Origin: Leuctra nigra
Lineage: Eukaryota; Arthropoda; Insecta; Plecoptera; Leuctridae
NCBI GenBank assembly: GCA_934045905.1
Contig: OW203768.1
Coordinates: 9,700,316 to 9,764,315, forward strand
Length of the DNA stretch: 64,000 bases
Direction of reading: 5' to 3'
Positions within the stretch are counted from its first letter, which is position 1. Each line of letters starts with the position of its first letter. Shown piece by piece: positions 13,170 through 25,125 of this stretch. The position numbers and the translations under genes are program-made. Under the pieces are notes generated by a model that was given only the letters and a program-made list of their open reading frames with translations, had not been told where the DNA came from and searched no databases.

Positions 13170-13950
13170 GCTATTCGGCGTCGGTGTATTCGAGCCGCCT
13201 CCGGAACCGAAGGGGCTACCGAGGTCCGTGAAATTCAGCGTGTTGGGGATCTCGTTGACGGTGGAGGGTGGTCGACGGCGACCACGGGGTGCGATGGGTG
13301 ACCGTCCTGTGACGGGGTGCCTCGGTGATGAGGTCGACGGAATGAATGTCAAAACTTCATATCAGATCCGCAGGATAATCCGGAATAAATCGTCGCACTT
13401 CACTTTTGTAAATCCAGTCGAAAACCCTTTAGTTAAAATCAAATCCACTTGGCATGTCACATACGTAAACTCTTCTTGAAATCCCGAAATAAAAATAAAA
13501 CCCGAACGGCCGCGTGTGCGCAATTACACTCGTAATAGCTCAAATGCAGAGTAATTACTATAGCATTCCATCACAGGCAATTACATTCAAGTGTAATCAC
13601 CCCCATTTGCACTCGCGTATAATCACTGCAGATAATCACCGACAAATAGAATCACCATTAAAAAAGAAACAAATTGACGTTATCCGAAAATAAATAATTG
13701 TTGGTAAACAATAATTTTATATTCCAAATAAACGGTACACAATTATATTTTCTCCCTTTTAACATAAACACAATTTTCGATATCGAAATTGAAGGAACCA
13801 AAAAAAATTACACATACACACACAACACACACTTCGAGTTAATATAATTCGTCGATTTTCGTACGGCCACTTATTCGTTAATAATGATAATCGAGTGCGG
13901 TAACGATATACGTAGACCCTAGTCAGTTACTGGCCACGCACTAACCACTC
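13170..13950 (-). other. Dll: Presumed Dll 5' leader
   Basis: This is the stretch between the chosen Dll ATG and the GC-rich promoter block. The first 60 codons upstream of the ATG (13352-13170) remain open in the Dll frame and read as Pro/Ser/Gly-rich protein, ended upstream by TGA at 13364-13362. Farther upstream, 13510-13650 is dense in ATTAC/GTAAT and TAATCAC motifs. No strong splice acceptor stands out, although a CACCCCGTCACAG ending at 13307 is usable in principle. Transcript limits cannot be read from DNA alone. Confidence 0.55.
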
Positions 13951-13959
13951 CACACCAGC

Positions 13960-14125
13960 ATGCCTAAACTCGGCTGCGAGTCGCCGTTTCGCGCCGCGCG
14001 CGGAGCCACCAGTCGAGGAGGGCGGTCGCCTCTGACGTCACAAACCCGACTTCTTGGCCATTGCAAGTGACGTCAAGCCTCGTGATTGGTTGCGGGGATG
14101 GATTCTGATTGGTCGGTTGGGTTAC
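13960..14125 (-). promoter_or_regulatory. Dll: Putative Dll promoter with paired CRE and CCAAT motifs
   Basis: A compact GC-rich, CpG-rich block breaks the AT-rich background about 0.8 kb upstream of the Dll ATG. It contains two perfect TGACGTCA palindromes (14033-14040 and 14068-14075) and two CCAAT boxes in the sense of the gene (ATTGG on the plus strand at 14085-14089 and 14108-14112). Spacings are 35 bp between the CREs and 23 bp between the CCAATs. No canonical TATA box is evident. Position and composition favour a promoter; the start site itself is not resolved. Confidence 0.6.
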
Positions 14126-15495
14126 GCCTTGTTTTCTGTGTGTGTGTGTTTTTTTTTTTGTAAGTCAGGTTAGACAGCTACGCCCGGTTTGTGTGAAGTC
14201 CTTTAAGGCTGGAAGATATTGTAGCCAAGGACTTGGAGAGATCGGGTTTTCTTCAAGTGGTTTCGGGGTGTTTTCAGATTAGAAATTTTACTATTTGTTA
14301 TGTGAAGTGTGCAACTCCTTTAATTTTTATCAACATTACACTTTTACAGTACTTTTGTATACTTGATATATAATTTGCTTATGAAGCTCATATGAAATTT
14401 GAATCTTACTTCTAAGTTCAAATTATCAAATAGATACACAATATTATGTCATTCTGCAATTCAGTTATATAATTATTTGTTTTTAGTTACAAACTTGAGT
14501 TTGGTAAAAGTTTCCATTTCCATACCATGTGCCTCGCATTATGGTAAATAGGTAATAAAGTTTTAAAGTGCTTTCTTTAAAAAGTCCGTCTAAATTTACT
14601 TTGTCTATAAAATTAAAGGTGCCAACAAATTATAATTTAAATACTAAATTATTTTAGGGACGAGAAGAGGAAGAAAATCGCAAGTGTTTGTAACAAATTA
14701 AATTGATATTATGAAACAGCCGCAGTTTATTACTGTTCATCCGGTGCAATTTATCTGATTTATTAGTATTTTTACAATTTTTTTATTATTTTATGAATGA
14801 TAATAAACTCACTGTAATAATCATTTTGTCTTGCATCCACAACAACTCACACTTTGATCTTGAACTTCATCACTAAAATAAACGCTTGAATGCAAAATAA
14901 ATAAAAACGCAGAAACAGGATCAAGGTGACTATAAATGAGGCCCATGATTTTGCCCTGCAAATCCCTGCCTGCCCTGCTCTAAGCGAGAAAAAAATTAGT
15001 GTGTTAAAAAAGTGAGGACAATGTTTAAAAATCGAAAATCATTAAACAAGGGATAGACTTTTAAGTTGAAATATAATATTAATTTATTTTCACTTTGCCT
15101 CTGAGAGGCCCACACTCTACTTTTTTGCATTACAAAGGACGTCGCAAAAAACCTTATTTTATAGTTCGGATTTTCATTTTCTCTAACGATTTAACAATAA
15201 TAATGTCAAAACAACGTGTGAGGGTTGGGGAATGGTGAAATCCCCCCCCCCCCCCCCCTCTGATTCAATCTGGTCTATTCATCGTGAAGATAAATTTATA
15301 TTCCTGAAATTCATAATTTTTAGGGATTCCCCATTCCCCCCCCCCCACACCCCATTGTCTCCACAAGCAATCGAATGTCAAAAAAAATCCTGGACTAATA
15401 CTGAATTCTCAGTAAAACAGTGGAATTACTTCAAAATATAATATGTTAGTATTTTGTTCAATCCAAAATAGCAAGGTTAATTATTTAATTATTAT
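14126..15495. other. Gene-free stretch upstream of Dll
   Basis: AT-rich DNA with a GT-microsatellite at 14136-14150 and C runs at 15242-15258 (17 bp) and 15336-15346. Nothing coding is supportable. Being next to the presumed promoter, it is a natural place for proximal regulatory sites, but I see no distinctive cluster. Confidence 0.6.
15242..15258. repeat. Poly-C tract, 17 bp
   Basis: Seventeen consecutive C, with a further 11-C run 78 bp later (15336-15346). Confidence 0.95.
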
Positions 15496-16870
15496 CTAGT
15501 GGAGCGGTCGCTCCACGCCAGCCAAGTCGTACGGCGCGCGCACACTCTCATATAAAGGCTGGAGCAAACCCACTTTTACTGTAAGCATCAAAGTGGCATT
15601 TTCGGCCTACTGGATCTTAAAATTGGAAAATCTCACATTGTTGCGATATATCTTAATTTCGAGCTATGGCCCACCCTACAACATATACCAAATTTGGGAA
15701 CAATAGGTTACGCCCTTTGCGCGCTAGAGGGCCGTGAAAACAGTGTTTTAGGGCGGTTTTCATAATAATAATCTCAGTAGTAGTAGTCTCCTGGAATTCA
15801 AATCCGGTAACATGGCCACAGCCAAAACGGCTGAACCGATTGATCTCACATTTTTACCACGTGTGCACTTTTGGCGTCTGATTTAACCTTCACCCCATAA
15901 ATTTTTTGTGCCGCCATTTTGAAACCGGAAGTGACGTCATATCTCGTCAACGGCTTGACCGATCGGAACGAAATTTGCGCCAAACGATTCGGACGGTGAA
16001 CTATATGCATTATCAGTAGCAAAAGACTAAACATTTTGTTAATGAAACCGGAAATGACGTCACGAAATTTGAAATACATCGATTGGCATTTCGGCAACAA
16101 AGATTGATCCGATTATTTTGATATTTTTGTAACGTATGTACTTTTGATATCTCATTTGACTTATTATAAAACCAACCGGAAGCCGCCATTTTGAAACCGG
16201 AAGTGACATCATATCTCAATAACGGCTAAACAGATTTGAACGAAACCAGCGCTAAACAATTAAGACGGTCAACTTTATGTATTATCATTAATAATATTTG
16301 CAGTTTCCCATACCGAAACCGGAAATGACGTCACACATTTTAAAAATCTTACAAATTTACATTTTGATACAATAAATATACTATTTGAGACGGCTTATAA
16401 TAAAATTTTATCAAGTTTAAATTATAATTCAAGGGTCAGAGATTTCAGCCGCCATTTTTAAACCGGAAGTACCGTCATATCTTGAAAATTGGTTGACTGA
16501 TCGGTATGAAACTACCGCCAAACGATTCGGAAGGTCATCTCTATGGAATATGAACAGTACAAATAGAATTTTCCTATTTATGAGACCGGAAATGACGTCA
16601 TTCAAATTTAAAAAATTATTATAATCCCCTCCTATATAATAAATACGTATTCAGAAAGCCTAAAATGATACACATCATTTATAGATATACATTCTATGTG
16701 GCAGTGCAGTAAGTTCAGCAGCCATTTTGAAAACCGAAGTGTTTCCATATCTCGGAACTGGGTTGACTGATTGGAATGAAACCTTTGCTATTCTTCGTGA
16801 AAGATCATTTAAAGCAATTATTTAGGACCATACGCTGCTATTCATTAGTGGTAACGAAATTGTAAAGGGT
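15496..16870. mobile_element. Non-autonomous element with ~270-bp tandem units
   Basis: One end carries CTAG abutting an 8-bp-stem hairpin, GTGGAGCG-GT-CGCTCCAC (15499-15516). Read on the minus strand this is hairpin then CTAG, as in Helitron 3' ends. The interior has four degenerate units beginning at 15910, 16182, 16448 and 16718 (periods 272, 266 and 270). Each opens GCCGCCATTTTGAAACCGG, and a second ACCGGAAATGACGTCA motif follows within units 1-3 (about 16047, 16318, 16585). The last unit is the most decayed. Helitron-like assignment is inference; the far boundary, about 16870, is uncertain. Confidence 0.65.
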
Positions 16871-16953
16871 GATGATTTTTTAAAAGAATTTAGTAATTGT
16901 TCATTTCATATGTGTCACAAGTTGTTAGAATAAACTAAAAAAAGGAGTGATAT

Positions 16954-17351
16954 CCCCATAAAAAACACTTCGTGTAAAAATACCAGCCAAGTCTCTTCAA
17001 CTAAAAAAAAAATATGAAATCTAAAAATTCTGCACTGAAAAGTAATGATATCAAAAAATTTGCCAAGTCAAAACTTTATTTGAAAATCAAAAAATACTTG
17101 GCGCATCGTTTTTTTTAGGGCATTATAGGTATACTATGTATGTATATTTCATGTATAATTTATAATTGGCTTATACTTCCAAGCTATTTATGTACACGAT
17201 GCGCCAAGTATTTTTTGATTTTCAAATAAAGTTTTGACTTGGCAAATTTTTTGATATCATTACTTTTCAGTGCAGAATTTTTAGATTTCATATTTTTTTT
17301 TTAGTTGAAGAGACTTGGCTGGTATTTTTACACGAAGTGTTTTTTATGGGG
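16954..17351. mobile_element. Long palindromic foldback element, 155-bp arms
   Basis: Arms at 16954-17108 and 17197-17351 are reverse complements along their entire 155 bp with no mismatch that I could find, separated by an 88-bp AT-rich spacer. The outermost bases are CCCC/GGGG and the innermost GCGCATCG/CGATGCGC. There is no ORF. Near-identity of the arms means very recent formation or active gene conversion. It would form a long hairpin if transcribed. Target duplications are not obvious, so the superfamily is open. Confidence 0.92.
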
Positions 17352-20300
17352 TTAGTCATATTGCAACATATTAATTTATAAATGGAGCTATCAAGAGTAA
17401 TTTTACAATCGTTTGATGATAATAAACCGATTAATTCAACTTTCCATTCTAATTTGGCGCCTACGGGTTCAAGATCAATAATACATAATTATGCGCCTAT
17501 TTAATCTGTCCATTGACCTGTCTGTACATACGACCTTTAAGGTGTGTTTACCTATTAATGACCCAGACAATTGTTTAACACCGTAATGATATGGAATGGC
17601 TGGTTGGCTGTAAAACATGTGGGAGTAATGACACAGGGAGTAATTAGCATGTTTAATGTGGGCAAGTGGCAGGGATATTACAATGGTGGCAGAGAATGGT
17701 ACAAGGGAAAACTTAAGGAGTTAGGGATATGAACTTGACAATGAAACTGAAGATTAACTGATATTTACTACCATGTGAGAAGGGTTGAAGAATCTACACA
17801 AAAGGTTCCATATCTTACGATAGAGGTAAATAAATTACATGTTTTTATTTTTTACAACGTTTACAAAGTTATCAAAAGACAGCTTCAAGTCAAGAAAGCC
17901 ATATTGGCTGAGATTTTTGTGTACCTATATATATTACGATTTAAAGTTAGTTAAATGATTAAATATTCCAAGTAATGGAGCCTTATTGTTTGGATTGTAT
18001 TCCCCTTTTCCCATATTGCAGATTGCAAAATATTCCATGAAATGCCAGAATGATCTCACACAGAAATTCAAATTCACATATTATTTGTTAGTGACGCCAT
18101 AGAATATTTTTATTATTTTTAAATAATGTATAGCCTATATTTCTGAATTGACTCATTTGACTTTAGAGAAGGTATTATTATTTTTTAGTGAAATTCAATA
18201 GTATTTACAAAATGTATGAACTTTGAAGCTTTCAGAAGAATATTCATGCATTCACTACAAAGGTTGCTTCATTGACAGTTAGTCATATCTAAAAATAAAA
18301 TTAACACAAGTTAACGTGTTTTTATGCTGTTGCAAAGAAATATAAATTAAGTGCGCTCTAAAAAAAATATCTCTCTAACCCACCTACAAATTCTACATCA
18401 TCAATTAGTCTAAAAACCCACACCAATGACTTCCTATTTCCTAATCTCCCCGACCAAATCACCCATCATGATCACCTCCGCAATAACGTTCCATTTCACT
18501 CGATACAAATTCACATTTTGCCGCCACCACTCGCAGTCGGCGCCACGGCTTCCCAGACGCGTCACACCTCCTCGGCCCGGTGAAAAACATACCTCACAGA
18601 AGGCTTAGGACCACGGCTCTCTTGAAACCCGCCGACGAAAAGATTAGCAAAGACGACGCGCAAAAGAAATTTATGGCTGATTTTTTTTCGAAGGTCGTAG
18701 AAATCGCAAGTGTTCTGTGCCGCTATGGGTTTGTTAGACCAGGTAGATGATAGTTTACAATAACAGAAGTGGTGCTCAGAGTGGCAGAACAAATGTGGAG
18801 GGGAATGGGCTGAGAAGGTAACAATACGGGCTCAATAATGTCGTGCTTTCATTGGTATTGTTGTCAGAAAGAAGAGTTGTCGAGCTTGATGAACTGGTGC
18901 AAAACTAAAAGCCGGCTGGACTCTCAAATGAACAAATTAATTTTACATATTTTTGTATTTTTCATTTGGCAATGATTTAACATTTAACATTTATTTAAAT
19001 ATTCTATAAAAGTACAGATTTAAATTTTAGTCATTTTTTATGTTTTGTTCTCGCTATTAAAAATTAAAAATCATATAAATAACAAATTTCGAAATACAAC
19101 CACAAAAAAATTCCTCATTCAGAATCGTTTGTTAGCTTGAAATTCATCTGTTGTATAGTTTGGTCTACAAAAACTGATAAAGGGTAGTACATTTACGATA
19201 AGCGTCTTCACTTTGACCTTGATCATGTTAAATGAAGGAGCAATTCTAGAGTGAAGACGCTTATCGTAAAATTACCTGATAAAGAAAATATCTTACCAAA
19301 TTCATGGGATGTACCTATTTTTGTACCAGAACATAATAATGATACAAATTGTAGCTTGAATACCAAGTGGCATTGAAATAATTGGCCGTCTATTTTCTCA
19401 TATTATTCAGATCTGAAAGAATCCGTGAAAAGTGGATTTCTCGGAGATTTCTTCTCCGGCCCTATATTATTGGGGCTACTTATAAATTAAAATCGTTCAT
19501 TTCTATCGTAATAAAAAATACTCAAATTGATACTCGATCGTCCTGGACAGAGCAACGAAAAGATCACATGAATGGAGGCATCACCTCCGTCCCGGCGGGC
19601 CGACACTGCCAGGCAGTGACGTCACCTCCACGATGACCAGCGAGATGACGGAGAGTCGGGCGGCGTGGAGATCGCGATAAGAGTGCACGGAGGCGGCGCC
19701 AGACCGCGGCACTGGCGCCGACACGCCAGACAGCGCAATGACCAGTCCAACAGCTCGTTTATTCGAGACCAGAGCAGAGTTACTTCTTGCAATCCTTTGG
19801 ATTCATACAAATCTATATGGATCTGGATCGACGAATGTTTCATTTTTACTCTATAAAATAAATTTAGCAATACCTAAATATGCTAATTTCAAGGGTTATA
19901 CAATATGATATTGTAGATAGACGCTCTAAAGGGGTCCTCTATGATTATGAAGGGATCAATGATTAACTTTTTTTTTTTACCTGGACAGCTAAAGATTGGG
20001 GTAATATTGATTAATTATTAACCAATTTTTTAACACTTTTTTATTGTAAATGGTCTTCGTTGGTGTTGCATTTCTACAACTGCAAAAAACATATTCTGAG
20101 CATTAAATTAATCTATACTTAGGTAAATATAGATAAAACATTACTAATTGAGCGTTTGCGGACACTTTACTAATTAGTTTTTTCTCAAATGTTGTTTCTT
20201 TTCTCTATAGTAATTGCTAAAAACGTATCAGGATACATTTTTCGTTATTTTTACCCTGATTATGCTGATTAACCCCTGATTGATTGTGATTGTTAATCTG

Positions 20301-20879
20301 TGTAAAATCAACTTCCCAATACTCTTCAGCCGATGGATTTCCTGGCAATAGTCTGGGCATCGGTTAGCGCCAATATCAATCATCTCCTGCACCTTCCTGC
20401 CTGGTCCGCAGAAGAGGAGGAGGGGGAGGGGGAGGAGATCCAGCTCATGAAGATTAATACTGTCGTGTCAAGGAGGTGGCCGGGTTCAGGAGGTGTGTAA
20501 ACAGACATTACCGAGCCGATGCGTATGTTAGGCCTTGACTACAGCAGGTTGTCATTGGCAACGTTCGTCCACGGCGAGATTCTTTACTCTAGCTCTCTTG
20601 AGCAGCACTTGAGAAATGTTATGGGGCCTCGGTAGGTAACGAGACTCTCGCGGCTTTTCCAAGTGTTTTTAACATTTTCTTCGCTCGAGTGAAACTCGGG
20701 TGTTTTACTCACACACTGCGGTGTAAAATTAAATCCTGTGATACGGCCTCAAAGGGAAGTCTCTTGAAGTTTTATTCCAGTCAATTTGTAAATATCAACA
20801 CAAATAACAATAATTCCAACACACTTATCACCAGCAAAATTTAAAATTTTCATTCATAAAAATCAAATTCAAATATCAT
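17352..20879. other. Gene-free stretch with GC-rich blocks
   Basis: AT-rich DNA with GC-richer islands at about 18430-18620, 19550-19740 and 20330-20640. The second holds an 8-bp inverted repeat GGCGCCAG...CTGGCGCC (19695-19719); the third has a purine-rich AGGAGG/GGGGAGG run (20414-20436). A 21-bp inverted repeat sits at 19192-19270. No ORF here looks protein-like. The GC-rich, repeat-free islands are candidate regulatory elements only. Confidence 0.5.
19192..19270. repeat. Short inverted repeat, 21-bp arms
   Basis: TTTACGATAAGCGTCTTCAC at 19192-19211 is mirrored at 19251-19270, with about 37 bp between arms. CTGATAAAG occurs just outside both ends (19174-19182 and 19276-19284). It may be a tiny MITE or a hairpin RNA precursor. 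Confidence 0.7.
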
Positions 20880-23800
20880 TGGATATTTTGGCGGGAAAAA
20901 CGGCAGGCAACGAGAATCAGGATTGTGATGTCATTTCCAAGTCTCCAATAATGTGTTACCATGTTGATTTCTTTGTTGCCATGGCAATATACCAGATTGT
21001 GATGTCATTGTCAATTTTCCTGTTTTTAAATTGCAAGAAATATATCAATCTTTATAAATTAATTCCTTGAAAACCATACAACTCACAACAATAATAATAC
21101 CATAATATGTCTTCAGCAACATCTCAAATTTCATAAAACAAATGTTATTTGAAATATAATTTTAATGAGACTTCCCTGAGAAAAATCCGCTACCAGATGA
21201 AACCAATCTATTACTTTATTTTTCAATAAGGGACTGGTCATTTATTCCCCCTTCAGGTCAACATATCAGGATTTACCCCGACTAGAGAGATGGTCTTAGG
21301 CTAATCTTCAGATTAATAAAAGGAGATTATCATCTTCTAGATTCACCCCTGAATCAGCATCAATCACCATGTACCATTGAATACTTGATTCGGGGTTAAC
21401 GCTGAGCTGCATTTAAACAAGATGAAGGTGTATTACTGATCTCCTCGTATCACCCCTGACAACACAGCATCCATCACCCTATGGACCGTGTTCGCGCCAG
21501 CTCGGGGCCACATCTGATTACATGATTACATCTCCTCACTCTCGGTCTAGATTCCGAGTTCGGCGCGTCGCCCGAGGCAAGGTCTTGCATCACGGGCGTG
21601 CTCTCCCGAGATGCGTGTTTGGTCCTTGTGGATGCTGCCCTCCAGCGTCATCTAGCGTGCAAGCGGTGGCTTTTTTATATTCAGAGCTTCGTTAATTATG
21701 ATTATTGTGGATTATTCTTTTATGTGGTTCTTTTTTCGTTTTATTGAAGTGTTTTTGTGAGAGCGTTATTTTTTTGAGTGTTTTTGTTACTCTTTTATTC
21801 TAAAACCACAGAAATGTTTCTCCGATGGATGCTGGAATCCAGAGTCGTGATTCTGTAATGAAGTTGAACAAATCTGTATTCACTTCCAATGGATTCGTCG
21901 CAATCTATTTGCCAATCCCAGAACTAGAATTGATAAAAGCGAAAGTTTATTCAAATTGCCTCATTGTAGGACAAGTTTCAGAAGGATAAACACATTTATC
22001 ACTATCAATTGAAAGGTTATTTTTTAAGAACTGTTTTAAGAGCTACGAATAAATTATTATTTGTCAAATAAACAAACTTCCAGCTATAATAACATAGATG
22101 TGCGGCGTGAAAAAACCGGCTGAACCGGGGCTCGAACCCAGGACCTCACTTTCCGATCGAAACAGTTTAACTTTCCAACCATTTTTCAGTAGTAAATCCT
22201 TCCAACGAGCAATCAACAAATGATTTTTTATATTAAATCCAAAATTTTAATCATTCTTGGCCACAAATTTTAATCCATTATCGCGTCGAAAAATGATCAA
22301 AATGAGAAAAAATTACAAAGACTTATTTCATTGGCTGGATGACTTCTATTCAGAGCTTATTCGACGAATAATCCGTCTGATTGCTCGCCGCTTGAGCTCG
22401 AACCCTCGACCACCAGCGACACAATGTCCAAGACCGGCGTCTCTTCATCTCCACTTAATTCACACCTGTCATCTGCCCCTGATTTGTGTCTGGTCCAGAA
22501 CCTTGCGATTCCTCAAAACATCGTCAATAATCACTGTAATTTGAAATTTCTATAACTGTACCTCCAATACAGCCCTTAAAAAATATCAAACTCGTAAAAA
22601 AAAATCGGCGCCCGTCAAACCACGATATACCTGTGGTCCATTTCCGGCCGCCTTTCTTCCATTAATTCATAACAATTACGATATTTTCTAGAACTGTAAC
22701 CCCGATTATTTCGAGCTTTTCTGATTTCTTGTATTTTTGTCTTTTATGGCGCCCCTAAGCCCCTTTCTACCGCAAGGGTTGGTGCGGTTGATGCGTTCCT
22801 CTTTGAATACGCTTGGAGAGTTACCCCTCCGGTGGGGAGCTAGACATGGTTGGCGCCTAGCCTTCTCTCTCTCTTGATCTCTCTCGACCCTCTCGCTCCT
22901 GCTTTAATTGGTCCATTCATGGGCTCTACAACCTTCTGATGATCTTTATCGCCATTACGAGGAGCACTTTGATGACTCGGTTGTAGAAATGTTTGTAATT
23001 CAAGATAATTATGGAACGTGTTGGTGGAGGTTTGGATTGAAAGTCATGCAAATTTTGATTATTAATTTTGGATATGTTTCAATAAAATTAGCGATCTTTT
23101 AAAAACAAAGAAAATTAGTGGCATGATATTGATAGGTATAAGAAGTATGGTAGATTCAAACAAATAACTATGAAAAAATGCACTGAAAATAATTACAAAA
23201 AGATTCAAAATTTCACTCTCTGTACGAAACGAGAATGGGAAATGAATCCACATAAAAAGGCTATAAAGAAACATTAAAAAAAATATTAAAACAGTTTTAT
23301 TTGCCACTTGCATAAGCTCGGCTTTAGTGGACAAGCTCGGCTAAAGCTCGGCTTTACTGGGCTTTTGTCAACTTAAAAGTTGAAAAAAATTTAAACACCC
23401 CAAGTATATGGAATCAATTTTTTTAGATTTATTTTCTCTTGGTGCAGATATAAAAATAAATAAATCACTCTTCAAATTTAGAGTTAATAAAGGTGGGTGC
23501 GGGAAAAGTTTCAGAACAACGAAATTTTTAAGTTTGATAATTAACTAATGAATTCATGGATTGATCGTCATTCATTCCAATCCAAAATGAAAATTCATAA
23601 AATGAGATGCAATTGAACACTGCTGCTGATAAGTACGGTTTAATCTTCCATAGAAAAAACAAAAATATAAGAAAAATCTTTTGGCCACTTCTCAATCAAA
23701 AATAATCGCCCCATCTGTGAATGTCCATTTCCAAGTCCACCACGTTTGCAAGAGGAAGCTGAACGATTGTGAAAAGAGCATCAGCGATGATTAATCTTCA

Positions 23801-24990
23801 GTTCATTCATTCCCCTGGCAGGTCGAGTCAGCGTCATCAGTGACCACAAGAAGATGAATCTGAAGAGGAAATGAACGCTGGACCTTCTTGATGACCGAGG
23901 AACCGCTAGTCGAATGTAGGTTGGTCACTTGGAGTGTTGGATTGAAGAACCACGCACGGTCGCTGTGACGCAAATGTGTTTTTGCTTTTTGTTTAGCACG
24001 ATGTTGGGCTCTTCAGTCGTATTTGTCAATTTATCAACAATGATATAACAGTTAATAAGGTACAAGAACTCAAATGTATTTTTTGTATTTTGAAATGAAA
24101 ATTTTATTTCTATGCAACTATAAAATTTAATAAAACGGTTTGATAAATTATGTGTCAAAAAGGTAATGTTGTTTCTTATTTTTTATGTCAAAATTGGAGG
24201 AACTAAAGAACAAAAAAATCTTATATGGAAGAAAATATTATTCGCACTCTTTACTCCAGAAATTAATATTAGAAATAGTTTAACTTAAATCAGAGCACAG
24301 CAACCAAGTATCAAGTAAAAACAATTTGAATGACATGAAAAATTATAACAATAATATAAAGAATTTAAAAGGTTAACATTAGTCTTGACTTGAGTCTTGA
24401 CTCAAAAAAATAATCGTGTCAACGTTCTGTCCAGTTCCTTATTTGTCCTAAAAACTGTGTGAAAAATATTATGAAGCGGCCTCTCTCTCATTCCAAACAT
24501 CTTAGAGTGTGAAATAATAAAAACATCTTTGACTTTAACATCGGGCTAAAGTCGTGCTTCTGGTTATTCACTTCTTTGACGCAGTCTACGAACAAAACGT
24601 TCTATTCTCAGTCAAGATTTCCTTGATCGTTGCTTTGTGTTCTCTTCTGATATCCGATCAATAGAGCTCAAGCCATCAATTGTTCTTCGATAGCAGATCG
24701 AAACTTTACAACTCGGTGCCGGCTTCAGTGCCAGGTGGTGATTATCCAGATTGTGGTTTACAATGATTGTTCTTCGAAAATGCTGAGATAGTTGCGGTTA
24801 TTCCACTTACATTCATCCGTCTTTCTCATCTTAGAAATATGTACTCGTTTATAGAAAAAGTGCATCACGAGAATCAAATTAAATTTTAAATCAATAATGG
24901 AATGTATAAAAAATGTGAAAAATGTTGCAAAATTGACTTACCTATATAGATTTTTAACAGCGTAGGGTTATTGCTTTTGTATTTTATTGT
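20880..24990. other. Gene-free stretch with GC-rich blocks and tRNA-like fragments
   Basis: No supportable gene. GC-richer islands occur at 21470-21670 and 23810-23940. Short direct repeats of AGCTCGGCTTTAGTGG type are at about 23308-23360. Two tRNA-like B-box fragments lie at 22124-22165 and 22383-22420. The remainder is AT-rich and featureless to me. Confidence 0.5.
22124..22165 (-). repeat. tRNA-like T-arm fragment (probable SINE remnant)
   Basis: On the minus strand, GTGAGGTCCTGGGTTCGAGC then CCCGG forms a T-arm-like stem around a TTCGAGC loop with a good B box. No convincing A box or acceptor stem surrounds it, so it is not a tRNA gene. A similar piece is at 25958-26000. Confidence 0.4.
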
Positions 24991-25125
24991 GCCAGTTTTT
25001 CAATACTCTCCTAAATTTTAAACAGTTGATTAGTACCTACCATATTGTCATGAATATTGTCGTTGCTTGATCATTTAAAATTAATTGCTGATACCAATGC
25101 TATAGCAGAGTATTGAAAAACCGGC
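24991..25125. mobile_element. MITE, TTTTTCAATRCTCT family, copy A
   Basis: A 135-bp element with 19-bp inverted ends, GCCAGTTTTTCAATACTCT and its mirror GCCGGTTTTTCAATACTCT (one mismatch). It is the best-preserved member of at least four copies in this window. Confidence 0.8.

Noticed and set aside
13144..13479. 111-codon plus-strand frame over Dll exon 1
   Set aside because: Antisense shadow of the GC-rich Dll coding exon.
22383..22420. GAGGGTTCGAGCTC B-box-like sequence on the minus strand
   Set aside because: Isolated B box without the rest of a tRNA fold; a SINE remnant at most.
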